This document shows, piece by piece, positions 37,101 to 47,453 of a stretch of 64,000 nucleotides of DNA. Both the position numbers and the translations under genes were made by a program. Each line of letters starts with the position of its first letter. The stretch's first letter is position 1. Under the pieces are notes generated by a model. It was given only the letters and a program-made list of their open reading frames with translations. It had not been told where the DNA came from and ran no database searches. Location of the stretch: NCBI GenBank assembly GCA_946894095.1, contig OX335641.1, positions 11,364,501 through 11,428,500 of the forward strand, in the 5' to 3' direction. This DNA is from Incurvaria masculella. Lineage: Eukaryota > Arthropoda > Insecta > Lepidoptera > Incurvariidae.

Positions 37101-37700
37101 AATATCCCTAAATTTTTCAAAAATTGTGTCTATTTCCCACAAAACAATCCAGTGGAAAGACACAATCGTACCATTGAATTAGCCATTGCTTCTTATGTTG
37201 AGACAGACCATAGAAACTGGACTAAAAATTTACCTAAGATTCAGGCAGCTTTAAATAGCCATGTCAGCTTAGCCCATGGGTTTTCACCCAATTTTGTAAT
37301 GACAGGTAGAGAACTCATCTTCGATGGTCGATTCCATAAATTTGCAGATTTCACTAAATTAGAGGAGTTAATTATCGATGGTCGCGACGAATGGACCACT
37401 AGCTTAAAATCATTGGCAAGCGTTTTTCATCAAATCCAAGCGAACCTGACTCAAGCATATCAAGCTAATGCCAAACGCTACAACCTTCGTCGTTCAGTGA
37501 TACATTTCAATGTAGGTGACATAGTCTGGCGTCGATCCCATGTTCAATCGGACGCCGCTAAATTCTTTTCAAATAAATTAGCCCCTCGTTTTATTAAATC
37601 TGTGGTCCTTGAGAAAAAATCTGAAAATACATACATTTTGGGCAACATGGATGGTTCCAAGGCAGGCCTAATACATGTGAGTGATATTATTAAATACTAA
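34119..37700 (+). CDS. pol: Retrotransposon Pol: protease, reverse transcriptase, RNase H, integrase
   Basis: About 1190 codons in the -1 frame relative to gag. There is no ATG near its start, consistent with expression as a Gag-Pol fusion. In order: aspartic protease (ALLDSGAEINVFG, about 34288); RT with RLCMDSRKLNAV and the catalytic YLDD box (about 35625); RNase H (HCDAS, TERELLS, TDHESLKWL). Then integrase with an H-H-C-C zinc region (TATHESPLSAH, then SSCEVC) and a D-D-E catalytic triad: CDLIGP near 36861, SDNGVQF near 37042, NPVERHNR near 37152. A C-terminal basic region with GDIVWRR follows. All catalytic residues looked for are present. Frame and length fit a functional element. Confidence 0.92.
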   Translation, partial: KKQVNAPATYTSSEEWHDWLKFVHDFPKVSPVLSNQHGDRRPYVHFKLNNKDFTALLDSGAEINVFGNNSHLEILNMGYTLDESKICSASTADGTKQFSPGSIHCNIVVDGIEIPLTFEVIPEIKSDCILGTEFWEKSGLSKKISGCINKKITFPIPSEFQISSLNIDGAIKKIKDIISSLDIIKSKISSFNSPRSSKHYKLLDESLTKLLLALDDIPSNNNPDIKSARKIAVASVQESIDVLERKAYRPNSPPPTLPTYVPLASVGETKPSSGALNATHRAQSAQPPHSVSNAQQLHSISNSSNCKLSPDEQLILNKTIEKFESISFEKCGLGRTHLLEYEIDTEGPPIKQRFYRMSPYKQKLVDQLIDEMIDLDVLEPSSSPWASPVLVVPKKDNSFRLCMDSRKLNAVTKKCSYPLPRIDNILDNLKDAKYISSIDLSKAFLQLPLAESAKEKTAIISQGRGLLQFKVVPFGLSNAPQNLQRLVDALLPGAEFDDHVFGYLDDLIIISNNFADHISYLDKVYERLHFANLTVNLKKCEFLKSELKYLGYVINEFGLKTDPAKVEAVKNFPTPKCVKDVRSFLGLASYYRRFIKNFSTIAAPLSNLTSSISEKYSKFNWTPEAEAAFVKLKSALTSAPVLCVPNFEAPFFLHCDASLVGIGSAVVQKDANFQEHPVAYYSRTLTKQEQGFSTTERELLSIVEATTHFRHYLEGTHFTIVTDHESLKWLYKLENPTGRLARWSTRLSQFSFDIVHKKGKLHVVPDALSRIKIESVNSSNPNVPITDEWFLKIKNSIQKSPASYPNFRLEDDKLFRFCKPKFNLLNSFSWKEVIPADHIKQLVTATHESPLSAHLGPFKCFKKLQLNYYWPNMFPSIKSILSSCEVCLAFKANNQLPHGKMLFQKKVYAPMQTLSCDLIGPLPRSYSGHAYLLTVVDIFSKFVWLCPLRKANSKSIIKFIENEIFLVYGVPYCMISDNGVQFVSNEFQALLKRYNIPKFFKNCVYFPQNNPVERHNRTIELAIASYVETDHRNWTKNLPKIQAALNSHVSLAHGFSPNFVMTGRELIFDGRFHKFADFTKLEELIIDGRDEWTTSLKSLASVFHQIQANLTQAYQANAKRYNLRRSVIHFNVGDIVWRRSHVQSDAAKFFSNKLAPRFIKSVVLEKKSENTYILGNMDGSKAGLIHVSDIIKY

Positions 37701-40170
37701 AAAAAAAAAAAATTAATTAAAACTTTTGTTGAACTGGTTTGCATTTCTTTGATATATTTGGTCATAAATTTAAACAATAACTTTAAGTAACAATAAGTTA
37801 CAAAATTTTTAAATGGTTAAATTCTCTATTAAATTGTATCTTGTGTCACACGCCCTAAAAAGGAGCCAGGTGTCAAGGGATACATGGATGACGGTAATTC
37901 TTGGAGAAGTTTTTTTAGTAAAACAAGCTATACTCCAATAGTTAGGTTAGGGTCTTTCACAGACGTCCGCGAAGCAAACCAGCCTCGCGTTCGTCGGGTT
38001 TTTTTTTCTTCTCTCTCTTTCTTTTACCTCCACCTCACTTAACCTCACCCCTCACCCTATTCCCTAGCAAGCTTGCGCCCTCCCACCCTAACACCAACCA
38101 CCTTACCCAACCCAGTATGATAGATAATTTAAAAGAAAGGATACGACAGGATAAGTGAATGATGATGTAAGCAAGTGGTTCCTACCCTTTTCCCCATATC
38201 TGTCCTCTGTCACTAGTAAGTGGTCTCAACCGAGTCACTTACGTAGACAAGGCATACAGCGCATTCACCGCGCTTTATTTTATGTTAGTTCTTTTGGTTA
38301 TTCTCTATTTTTTTTTTCTCTTTTCTTTTTTTTTCTTTTAACAGCTATAGTGTACTGTAACGGGCAACACGTCGCGTCAGACACGTTCAGCTGAAAACAC
38401 ATAATGGTGTATTTCGTGATAGATGCCGCCTCCCATGAGGGGGGCAAAATTCTATAGAATCTCTAGGTGCAGGCCATACCCCATTTAACGCTTCTCGACA
38501 GGCGGTGCACTAGGCACCTACCTAGGGCCAAGATGAGACACGAGACAGTTCGCGTGTCTTGATCTGAAGGGGTTTTACGAGTTCTCACTCTGAGGCTCAC
38601 CAATTACAACCAGTTTTTTATGTTAAGTCGGCATAATAAGACTGGTTGGGTTGCATTATTTAGTTTTAAGTTCCAAACAACCATACCCTCCCAACACATG
38701 TTCTCTGTACATACCTGTATATAAAAATACTTATAAGTCGTATTTAGATAAAATTTACTCTAGGTAAGAACAAGGATATGACATTTATAAAGCGTCCCTT
38801 ATAAAAAGGCACTTATTATTTTGGATTTTGAGCGTCTACGGGTTAAATGTTAATGACGTTTCCCATAGGATTCTATTCGGTTAATGTAAACCATTTTGAA
38901 GACTGCTGAGTCTTATTTGCCAAATCATTTCATGCGTCTCAAAACGCGTTCGTGAGTGTTGGTAAAACTTTCGTATTAATTGTACAATTGTAAATATTGC
39001 TAATTTTAGTTTAAACTTAAAATTAATTTATAGGCGCACAATAGCGACCAATAAGAGTAGGAACTCTAAATAAATATGGCATAGTGAGCCACTGAACATA
39101 TAAACTCTCGGAAAGACAAAATTAAACACGGATTTTGAGAAAATTCAAATTGTATTAAGATATAAACATGCTAATTATATAAATACAATTAAAATACTTA
39201 AGCGTAGGTACTTAGTTAGTTAGTTAGTTAGTTAGTTAGTTCGCGTTCAGAGTGACACATCTTAAGTAGGATGTCGCTAGACACATTATAGTATTTAGAA
39301 AGTATACGGAATGTTAGAAATATAATGTCCGGAACACACAGTGGTTCCTACTATCGCTTTAATAATGCTGGTGGACACAACTTCGCTTAATAATGTTTTC
39401 TCATACTTGTCTTAATTTTTATTATTGAAAATACACTCAAGGACAAAACTTCCTTTATTGATGTTTTTTTTTCTTAAATTATTTGTCTTAATTCTTATTA
39501 TCGAAAGTACACTCATAGATACAACTTCTTTAGTGATGTTTATTTTTATACGTATCTCAATTTTCCTTATTATTGAAAGTACACTCAAGGACACAACTTG
39601 TTCTCTTTATGCCTTGCTTTTCTTGTTTTTATTTAAAAAAAAAAAAAGACATTCATGAATATAATTTCGGCTAGTAATGTTTCTTCTCATACTCGTCTTA
39701 TACTTTTTATTAATAATGAAAGTCAACTTAAAGGATATAAGTCATTGGGCTGTGGCTTCCATAGGATTGTAAATATGTGTTAGCTTGTACATGTGTGTAA
39801 ATATTTTACTGATTGATAAAAATGTTACTTATATGTTAATGTCATAACACTGTGTTCGATATTAATTCTATTTCTGTTGTCATTTAGATGTTTTAGCATT
39901 CCATTGGGCTTGGCTTATAGTATTGTAAACCTGTTGAATGTCTAGAAATTTAAAACAGTTTTGCCAATCGATATCACATTGATGTAAAGATTATCATTAG
40001 TAACATTTTGGTTAGCTTCAGTATTAATTATTACTTTTGCACTGTCAATTATAGTTCAGCAATTAATGTTATAGTCACTGTGACATTCTGGTCACTTTGT
40101 TAAATGTCTAGGGTACTTAAATTCTTTTTTTTTTGCTTGTTTTTTTTTTGTTTTTTAAGTAACCGGGTAT
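37701..40170 (+). other. Long non-coding 3' region of the retrotransposon
   Basis: 2.47 kb between pol and the 3' LTR with no open frame above about 80 codons, so no env. It holds a C-rich stretch (about 38026-38110) and T-rich runs. It also has a (TTAG)n run (39212-39241), and a diverged tandem repeat with core attattgaaagtacactcaa at about 39419, 39497, 39569 and 39708. No obvious purine-rich tract directly precedes the 3' LTR. Confidence 0.75.
39360..39740 (+). repeat. Imperfect tandem repeat, period about 72-78 bp
   Basis: Four diverged units share attattgaaa(a/g)tacactcaagga(c/t)acaactt and taatgttt-like stretches, separated by T-rich spacers. It lies within the 3' non-coding region of the LTR element. 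Confidence 0.65.
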
Positions 40171-41551
40171 TGTAGCGTCCGCCGCGCCGCCTTATGACGT
40201 AACGATACCAGGGGCGAGATTATCTTTTTGCATTGAGTGCGAGACAAGGACGCAACGGCATCGCTCCCAGCAAGGTGCGAGCGAGATGCTGCACCGGATC
40301 TCGGCACTGGTGCACAAACAGCGCCGTTTGAGTTAAATTCGTTAGACACAAGACAAGGACGCAACAGCAGCGCTCCCAGCAAGGTGCAAGCGAGATGCTG
40401 CACCGGATCTCGCCACTGGGGCCTTAGCGACGCCGATTGGGAATGTCGAAACACGCGGCAATCCTCCGCCGCGCCGCCCGCGGCACGAGCAGAAGCGGGC
40501 AGCACCTTGAGACGCACGGTCGCGCCACGTGCTCCGACGAGTGCGGGTCCCGAGGCCGCGGAGTCAGGCGACATGAACAAAATGTGAAAACTTTCGCTCC
40601 CAAAAGTTGGTTGAGCTGTCCGCGTACCACCCTTCGCGAATATCGGCGCGCCCGCCGTGCCGCCGTGTTCCGTATCCGTGTGAGCAGCCGGGCGTGATCT
40701 ACTTCGAGGCCACACCCACGCCTTCCGATGTCTTCAGCCCGTGGACCAGCAGCCACAGCTTCCGCCGTGCCCTGTCACAGTCGCCGGTCCGACATCTTCA
40801 ACACGTAGACCCACCACCACAGCGTCGCCGTACGCCTGCTGGATCCCCGCACGGTACCTATACTCTAACGCCAGCCCCCCCGTAGAAATCTACGATGAAA
40901 CCGCAAAGAGCGTCTATCAGGACCACCCATTGAAGCAGGACACCGCCCATTCGACTACGCACGACCTCGGACCCACCCCGAGCTCCCGGCATGGAACCCC
41001 GGCCATTTGGATATTAGGTTAGGCTAAGGCCGTGTTAGAACACCGCCTTGATTGTTAATTATTTATAGTCTTCTTTGTGCTTCTAAATATAGGCTATTTT
41101 AGGTAGATGGTTAGATCGCCACAGCCCAATTTTCTTAATTTGTAGGTGTCTTAAATAGGACAATGCCAGGGTGTATTTTTGATTGTCTGTTTGTGTTTTG
41201 TGCCTCAAATGGTCTATAATTTATTACATCTTTTTTGTACCTACTGTAGTCTGTTAATTCGCTATTCATCGATTCCCTACAAATTCACCCATTCCCAACC
41301 TGTGAACAGCCTCCCCCACACGCTGCAGAGCTGCCACCAAGTACATTCATGAGATCCCTCCTCTACACATCACACTTTATACACCGGCGTAACCACCTGG
41401 ATATCTTGTAGCCTAATTAAATTACAACGAACCATCGGAAGATCCCTGGGCCCTTGAAACCCTATATATGTCTGTCGGTCTGTCCGTGGCAACCACTCCT
41501 ACTTACTCATTTCTTCTAATGCATCACACCCTTTAAATTAACAAGGCTACA
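40171..41551 (+). repeat. 3' LTR
   Basis: Direct repeat of 30619-31999 at a constant offset of 9552, with no difference seen by eye. It is followed by CAAC, the target duplication. Confidence 0.9.
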
Positions 41552-41682
41552 CAACAAATAGGTAAGATTTAAAAAAAAAAATTAAAGGGGGCTCCCATAC
41601 AAAAAACCTTGTTTTTTTTGTTTTTTTTTACGATGGTACGGAACCCTTCGTGTGCGAGTCCGACTCGCACTTGGCCGGTTTA
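41552..41682 (-). mobile_element. Family B element, right part (copy B4)
   Basis: After the duplicated CAAC it reads aaataggtaag, gggctcccatacaaaaaacc, acgatggtacggaaccctt, then gagtccgactcgcacttgg. This is the reverse complement of the start of copy B1. It completes the element begun at 30412. Confidence 0.8.
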
Positions 41683-43935
41683 CAATATACATTGCGGAAA
41701 TGGTGTCCATTTCCGAACTTTTTTGACTAAATGTAGAAATCTAAAAGCAAATGGATTTATTTGTTTATGCATTTATGCTGTTTTTGCTTATATCTAGAAA
41801 TCATATTACTTTCAGATTTCTAATGTGAAAAATCGACTTTAATTTTAATATTATTATTAAAATGAACAATGGAAACAAAAAATATTAACAATCCATTGTC
41901 AGTCTGGAGTTCTATTTGGACTTGCTGAGGCGTTTCACTACATATTATTACATGTTTAAAGGTGCATTTTTATGGCGCGAGTAGTTGGCTAGTCCTAGCG
42001 CCTTAATGTGCAGAATACTGAAATTTTATTTTGTCTAATTCGGCCTTCATAACTAAGACGTAGCACACTGATATACCTAGTCCGGTCATAGCTATTCCAA
42101 ATGTTTATGGTCCATATGCTTTGATCAAGCGTGCAGTTACCGCACCGATATTACCATAGGCTTAGAATGTAAAGACATACATAGTGAACTGACGGATGAG
42201 ACCAAATCGTTGCATACAAAATGTACTGAAATTTCTTATTTTACTCAAAACAAATCTTAATTGCTGTGTGGCTTCATAATAATGATCTGAAGTTATGTTT
42301 CAAGTTTTACTATGAAATATTGAGAAAAAGTTAAGAAATTGGATCACAAAGAATCAGTGGGCCACCCCTTATTTACCATCAAAAAAGGGTTTTTGCCCGG
42401 AGTTTTTTTACTCCCGTTCTAATCTATAAATGCACAGGTCACCATGATTTGTTTAAGGAAAACTAGAGAAATCATAAAGATTTCCCAAAAAAACATTTCA
42501 CATTCCATAAGCGCGACTCAAATGTACTGATAACGATTTCAGAAGTGGTCTCATCAGGCAGAGGTATTCCATCTCTCTCTAACTAGTGTCTTGAAACACA
42601 GCGCGCTATGCTAGGTCTATGGATGTAACGCGATAACCGCCACTCCGTCTTCTTTAACCGAACACTCCATATTTGAAAAATATGAATAAAATTTGAAATA
42701 GGGCGTATATGTTTATTTTCGTAAAATATTCGAAATTCGAATTCTATGATTATTTTCGTGGTCAGCATTCTAAATTCATAAGTTTAAATCTGGTGACAAA
42801 ACTTATGACCATGGTATATGTGTCAGTTGCCATAGAAACGTTTTTGGCTTGCACAGGTTGGTTCTCTAGATTCTAATATAATTGAGAGCATAGTACCTGG
42901 GAAGCGAATCCAGCCATTGCAAAAGGCAACAGATATTAAGACTTCCGAGAGGACCTGCAAAATTTACAATTCTTTATCAACCAGAGATATAAATATTTCC
43001 AATGTACACATAGATATGTATGCATACAGATTATATTTAGCGTGTAGAGTACTTTGAGTTGCTTTCCAAATGATCGCGTCGCCGCCTTAAAAATTTTCCG
43101 GGACTGAAGGAACACAATGACAGATGTCGCAGCGGCGGAAGGAATTCCAGCACAGCCACGGCCGCCCTGCCTCGAACGAATCGCAATGCCATTTGAGCGA
43201 CGATGCGAACTGAATAGGAAAATATGTTTTCCATCGGGAAAGTGTATTAGTTTTGCGACGGAAAGTGAATTTTCCCAGCGGGGCCTTAACTCACAATAGA
43301 AGAGCCTACAAGGTTTATTGAAATCTACAAAAATCGGATTTTCGTCTTTAGGGTTCCGTCGCAAAAAGCGAAAGCGTAGTTGTCCACCAACTTATTAATT
43401 TTGCTCAAACTGTCATACAAATTGAGAAAACAATAGTTTTTGCTACTTTGGATTAAATTCCAAAATAATTACTGTACGTCTTGAGGCTCCACGCCCATCT
43501 CCAGCAAGGTCGGAACCCTCGGGACGAGAAAACGTTCACGTTTGACCGGTTTTTTAACAGAATAGCAACGTTGCGATACTAAGTAAAATATTCACAATGA
43601 ACGTTTAGAAAAAAAAAACTGTTTTCAGGTGAAGGAAGTAAATGCGAGTATATCTATTATCCATTCACCAAAAAACGTAATTGAACATATGAAAATTATC
43701 TAACTTATGTAGAATGCGACATGTAGAAACGACATTTAACTTGGGTGGAAAACACGGTAAATTTTCATTGCCCCTTTGACGAACTGTCATTTATGAACGA
43801 TAGTTTACCTACAGTTTTACATGTAATTAGAACCACAGCCAGGTCCAGAAACCGACCGCATCCAGTGTTGCTTCACCTCGATGATTGAGAACCGAGGCAT
43901 CGAGTCAAGCAGTCAGCCACTGAGTGAACCCGTAC
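41683..43935. other. Intronic sequence, no gene seen
   Basis: AT-rich. A 142-codon minus-strand frame at 42936-43364 has no recognisable domain and contains no splice-bounded spectrin pattern. Confidence 0.5.
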
Positions 43936-44147
43936 CTTCTGTTCCCTCAGCTGCTGCTCGAGCACGTCGGCGGTGTGCGCCGGCGCCGCCATGGCCGCCA
44001 GCCGGCCCTCCATGCGCGCGAGCCACGCGTCCGCGTCGCGCCGCCGCGTCTCGTAGCGCTGCGAGTCGCCCAGCATCGCGTCCAACTGCGCCTTGCGCTG
44101 CAGCACGCGCGCGTTCGCTTCATCCCAGTGCTCGCGCAGTGCCGTCA
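43936..44147 (-). CDS. Dys: Dystrophin exon, rod-domain spectrin repeat (most 5' of the three in the window)
   Basis: This internal exon encodes 70 full codons preceded by two bases of a split codon. Read on the minus strand, an acceptor (ttgcag) lies just above 44147 and a donor (AAG|gtacgg) just below 43936. The peptide runs from TALREHWDEANARVLQRKAQ to VLEQQLREQK, a helical spectrin-repeat pattern with the usual W. It resembles the part of insect dystrophin with RVLQRKxQLDAML and HTADxLExQxREQK, as I recall the family. Dystrophin is a cytoplasmic scaffold linking actin to the membrane dystroglycan complex. The exon ends in phase 0, which matches the exon starting at 22499. It is much more GC-rich than the flanking introns. 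The alternative is another spectrin-repeat protein such as a plakin or nesprin, but continuity with the next two exons favours dystrophin. Confidence 0.85.
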
Positions 44148-44537
44148 CTGCAACCAAGTTTATTACGACATAAGCATATCAAAATTTTGCTACAACTTAA
44201 GAATAAGAGACCACAGACATATTGGGTCTATATAGGTCGGTATTTTAATACAAATCTATATACGAGCATACACCTTGTTTTTTTTAAACCGGTGGTTTTG
44301 CTGAAAATACAAGGTACGAAGACGGACATTAATTTAGGTTTAAAAATATAACAACGGATGGTGAAACCTTATGATGTAGGCTTGTTTAACCGTCTTCTTT
44401 AAGACGATAAAACATACATAACAATCTTAACATACATTACACAATCCCACTGCGCAAAGGGCACCAGTTGCATAGTGTTTATTTAAGGTAAATAAAACTG
44501 TTTTGAGTATACTTTCTTATAATTTCTTTCTAAACTT

Positions 44538-44557
44538 GTTGAGCGGGAAGCCCCACC
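44538..44557. mobile_element. Family E MITE, right-end relic
   Basis: ttgagcgggaagccccacc matches the right terminus of family E and is followed by TTAA (44558-44561). Only the last 20 bp or so are recognisable. Confidence 0.5.
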
Positions 44558-44561
44558 TTAA

Positions 44562-44778
44562 GAACGGCCCGTAAGCTACGCTCCCCATACAAACGTAGTT
44601 TACTAATCATTTGGAAACCGCTGTTCCAACATACATCATATTTGGTATCTAATATTAGGCTACAAATATCTGTGACTGCATGTCTTTGTTTTTTCGGTAA
44701 ATGTATTCTGGGTCAAATCACAGAAAAAACAAAATTCGTATGAAGAGTTTCTTTTTGCTTTCATTTCATTTGTCTTGC
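44562..44778. mobile_element. Family F fold-back MITE, half copy
   Basis: It starts right after TTAA with gaacggcccgtaagctacg and catacaaacgtagtttact, and continues through the region matching the centre of the full copy at 11168. It then stops, so the right arm is missing. It shares its TTAA with the family E relic. Confidence 0.75.
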
Positions 44779-45874
44779 TATATAAAACATAATAAAACTA
44801 GCTCACTAAACTTTAAACAGGAGCACACTGAATAAGAAATGTAGCCTTATATATTGATGGACCGACATGGTCGTAACTAGAGAGCAGAAACGCAATGTAA
44901 TAAGTAGCAGATTTATGCGGCGGCTTCCCCGGAGGGCGCTTTATTATACCCTGATAGTTAAATATGGCGGATGCTCTGAAACACTTTTGTTAAGCCTCGG
45001 AAAGTAAATTGGGTTTAGCTCGCACACGTAACATGAGTTGGCGCGGATTTATGAAAGCCTGTGCGGCTTAGGGGCGCGAGCGATTTCTTAGCTTCGTGTG
45101 AGTCGGCTTAGAATTATTAAAAAAGTCATATTTGTATGCACGCACAGACTGTGTTTATGTCCTGGTGAAAGTTGATGGCGACGAATACAGTTAACAATAA
45201 GTAAAACTGAAGCAAAGATTTCAGGATTAATAGTTAAAATTTAAATAATACATACAAACAAAACAACAAACATCTCAAATCTGCCAAAATATAAATTAAG
45301 CGCGCTCTAGCGGCCTTATCCAGAGTTAATATGATTAGTTTCTGGCGAACGTTCACCGCGAGCGCACGTGGGCTGCTTCGGGAGATAAATGTTTCTACGT
45401 GAGCTGTCGAGCTCAGCTTGGTACTGTCCTTTGTTGGAAATGGACTGCCCCTGAGGGCGCAATTAAAATTATTATAAACGAGACGGTTTCATTCACGCAC
45501 GGAGGGACAGCGCGGCGAGATATATATTGTTTTAATTCAAAGTACTGTAAAAAAGCATTTTACTTTCAAAATATAACATTTAAAGTCAATCAAGCATATT
45601 GATTAGGTTAATAAAGTATTTATACAAAGTAAGAACCATAAAACGACTAGGTATGCCGAATAATATGATTATCATGTGATACAAGCAATAAAACGTAAGC
45701 GGAAATAATGAGCGATAAATAGAAAACTACTACCTTTTAACAAGGCTCTCAAGTATAATAAATGAGGATCTGTGTAGTATACAGGAAAGCCGGTATCGAC
45801 AGCTGAAACCAATAAAAATATATTCATACATACATATAATACTTAGATATGAATACATGTAGGGGAGCTGCTGT
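44779..45874. other. Intronic sequence, no gene seen
   Basis: AT-rich with moderately GC-rich patches near 45050 and 45370. No domain or repeat recognised. Confidence 0.5.
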
Positions 45875-45942
45875 AGGTGCGTCCGATTTGAATTATTGTA
45901 TTGAATAAAAAGATGGTGTTCAATGGAATATTATACGTGCTT

Positions 45943-46045
45943 TCCATTCAGTTCAATGTAGCCGTGCTTTTAAAGCAAGGCGTCTGTTTCCTTCGGAAAT
46001 GCGGTGTGTTGGGTTAATATCCAACCTGTATGTGAATATTAATAT
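45943..46045 (-). repeat. Family A repeat (left duplication copy)
   Basis: ttccattcagttcaatgtag, tccttcggaaatgcggtgtg and gggttaatatcc are the reverse complement of family A. Also at 57932-58034. Confidence 0.65.
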
Positions 46046-46149
46046 GGATATGGGTATTCGCGAATAAAAAGTTAAGTGTTATGTAATGTTTTCCTTTTAC
46101 CTATGAAATTAAGCTACAAGGCGAGTGCGTAACGAAGCTAGTTAAGAAG

Positions 46150-46385
46150 TCAGTCAGTCAGTGTGTTTGCGTCCACTGCTGGACTCTCCAATTTTCTTCC
46201 AGTCCTCCCGGCCCTCAGCGGTATGGAACCACTTCCGCCGACGCACTTGATGTCGTCGTCCCATCCGGCGGGTGGTCTTCGTAAACTCCGTTTTCCTGTC
46301 CATGGCCGCCAGTGTAGGACACCGTTACTCCAACGGTCGTCGTCTCTTCGGCTAACGTGACCAGCCCACTGCCCATTTAAGAAAC
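46150..46385 (-). pseudogene. LINE ORF2 C-terminal fragment (left copy)
   Basis: On the minus strand a frame reads QWAGHVSRRDDDRWS, then VLHWRPWTGKRSLRRPP and GWDDDIK, ending at a stop at 46150-46152. The order WAGH-R-DDRW-GKRS-RRPP-W-DDI is the typical tail of many insect LINE ORF2 proteins after the RT domain. Only the last ~75 residues remain, as expected for a 5'-truncated insertion. The reading frame is lost above 46385. Confidence 0.7.
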
Positions 46386-46824
46386 TTCGCTTTAAATCAA
46401 TATTTTAGCACACACTTAGTCCTTTCTGTGGATTGTATACGAGTTTCCTCAGTTTACATTACATTAATATAAATATCAAAGCTATGCTATTTGAATAATT
46501 GCACGAAATCCTCCCCTCGTGATATTAAAAGTATCGAGCCTGGATGAACACAGGTGGAAAACGAAATCGGAGGTGTCGGCTTTATATTTCACGGAAGGCT
46601 GGCCATCACGTAATGTACATTGTGGGTCGCTGAATGACGGCGGAGGTTTTTAATCGATTAAACTGTTCAACATTAGTAACCGTTTTAACACGTGGTTTTA
46701 ACAGTAAAGGCAAGCGGGTACATATGTTGTATACATATTTATATAAATAGATATGTAAGGAAACTCATATCACATCGTCTCCTAAGGCATTAGCCAAATA
46801 GTCAAAAATAGTCCATTTGTTTCC

Positions 46825-46875
46825 ACTGTCGATTCGATAATATTTCATTCAATTCGATAGTGCCAACCCTGGGGG
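46825..46875 (+). repeat. Family A right-end fragment (left copy)
   Basis: atttcattcaattcgatagt followed by gccaaccctggg matches the right part of family A. Also at 58814-58864. Confidence 0.5.
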
Positions 46876-47390
46876 TGACACCTAGCAAGTAGAGAAAGGG
46901 ACACAGTTTGACATGCATCAGCAAGAGGCCATCATACTAAACCCCGGAATAACTAGGTGTTATGTTTGGTCATTCAGATCAATCGATCACAGTCATACAA
47001 GTAATTTATTATCTCGAAATGTATGTAAATATGTTTCAGAACATTATTCATAAGGATAGGTCTAATTGAAACAAATATTTATTGATGAAAAATTGGGATG
47101 CGCCGTATTTAACAGCCATCATTACCAACTCGTATGTTCTATTGCCAGGCGTATCCCGACCGCTCAATTATCTATGAGCCGAGTACTGATCCGCCCACAC
47201 CACAGAGGAGTGGCCACAAGCCTCACCCCTGTTTGTCGGATATTTCGAGAGCTCATGTACACTAACTAAGTGTGTATAGGATGTGTAACAAAAGTATTAG
47301 TTGATAACACACTTAATGGATACATTACCATGATCTCATTAATTTGAGTTTCAGCGACAAAATAATCTGAAAAAGATTTTGGTCGTGACA

Positions 47391-47453
47391 TTCGTCGGAA
47401 GCAGGATTCGAACCTGCGACCTTTGGATTGTGGGCGTATGACAGATCAGATGA
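47391..47453 (-). repeat. tRNA-like SINE head (left copy)
   Basis: On the minus strand, gcaggttcgaatcctgc forms a perfect T-arm with a consensus B box (GGTTCGAATCC). It is preceded by an anticodon-arm-like stretch. No proper A box or acceptor stem is seen, so a tRNA-derived SINE or tRNA relic is likelier than a gene. Also at 59380-59442. Confidence 0.5.

Larger units (their letters stand above)
30619..41551 (+). mobile_element. Ty3/Gypsy-type LTR retrotransposon, apparently intact (10.9 kb)
   Basis: Two 1381-bp direct repeats (30619-31999 and 40171-41551) flank gag and pol. Each repeat begins TGTAG and ends CTACA. A 4-bp target duplication CAAC lies at 30615-30618 and 41552-41555. The domain order protease, RT, RNase H, integrase is that of Ty3/Gypsy (Metaviridae) elements. 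No env-sized open frame exists. No stop or frameshift breaks the core domains apart from the programmed gag/pol shift. By eye the LTRs are identical, pointing to very recent insertion. It lies antisense to dystrophin. Long LTRs and a Gag-Pol-only layout recall Osvaldo/Ulysses-like elements, but that placement is a guess. Confidence 0.9.
22500..43935 (-). other. Dys: Dystrophin giant intron, 21.4 kb
   Basis: Exon borders at both ends are canonical and the phases agree (0/0), so this is one intron as seen here. It contains a decayed LINE, two TTAA-flanked MITEs, a microsatellite element and a 10.9-kb LTR retrotransposon in antisense orientation to the gene. At least half of it is identifiable mobile DNA. 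An unrecognised alternative exon cannot be excluded. Confidence 0.8.

Noticed and set aside
39212..39241. (TTAG)n run as a possible telomeric repeat
   Set aside because: The insect telomere unit is TTAGG; this four-base unit lies inside a retrotransposon and is a plain microsatellite.
37701..40170. env gene of an insect retrovirus
   Set aside because: No open frame above about 80 codons and no signal peptide or glycoprotein-like pattern in any frame.
42936..43364. 142-codon minus-strand frame close to a dystrophin exon
   Set aside because: Checked as a possible extra exon: no spectrin-repeat pattern and no matching splice borders or phase.
43881..44351. 156-codon plus-strand alanine/arginine-rich frame
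   Set aside because: Antisense shadow of the dystrophin exon at 43936-44147.
47391..47453. Functional tRNA gene
   Set aside because: Only the T-arm is well formed. A box and acceptor stem are lacking, so it is listed as a SINE-like relic.
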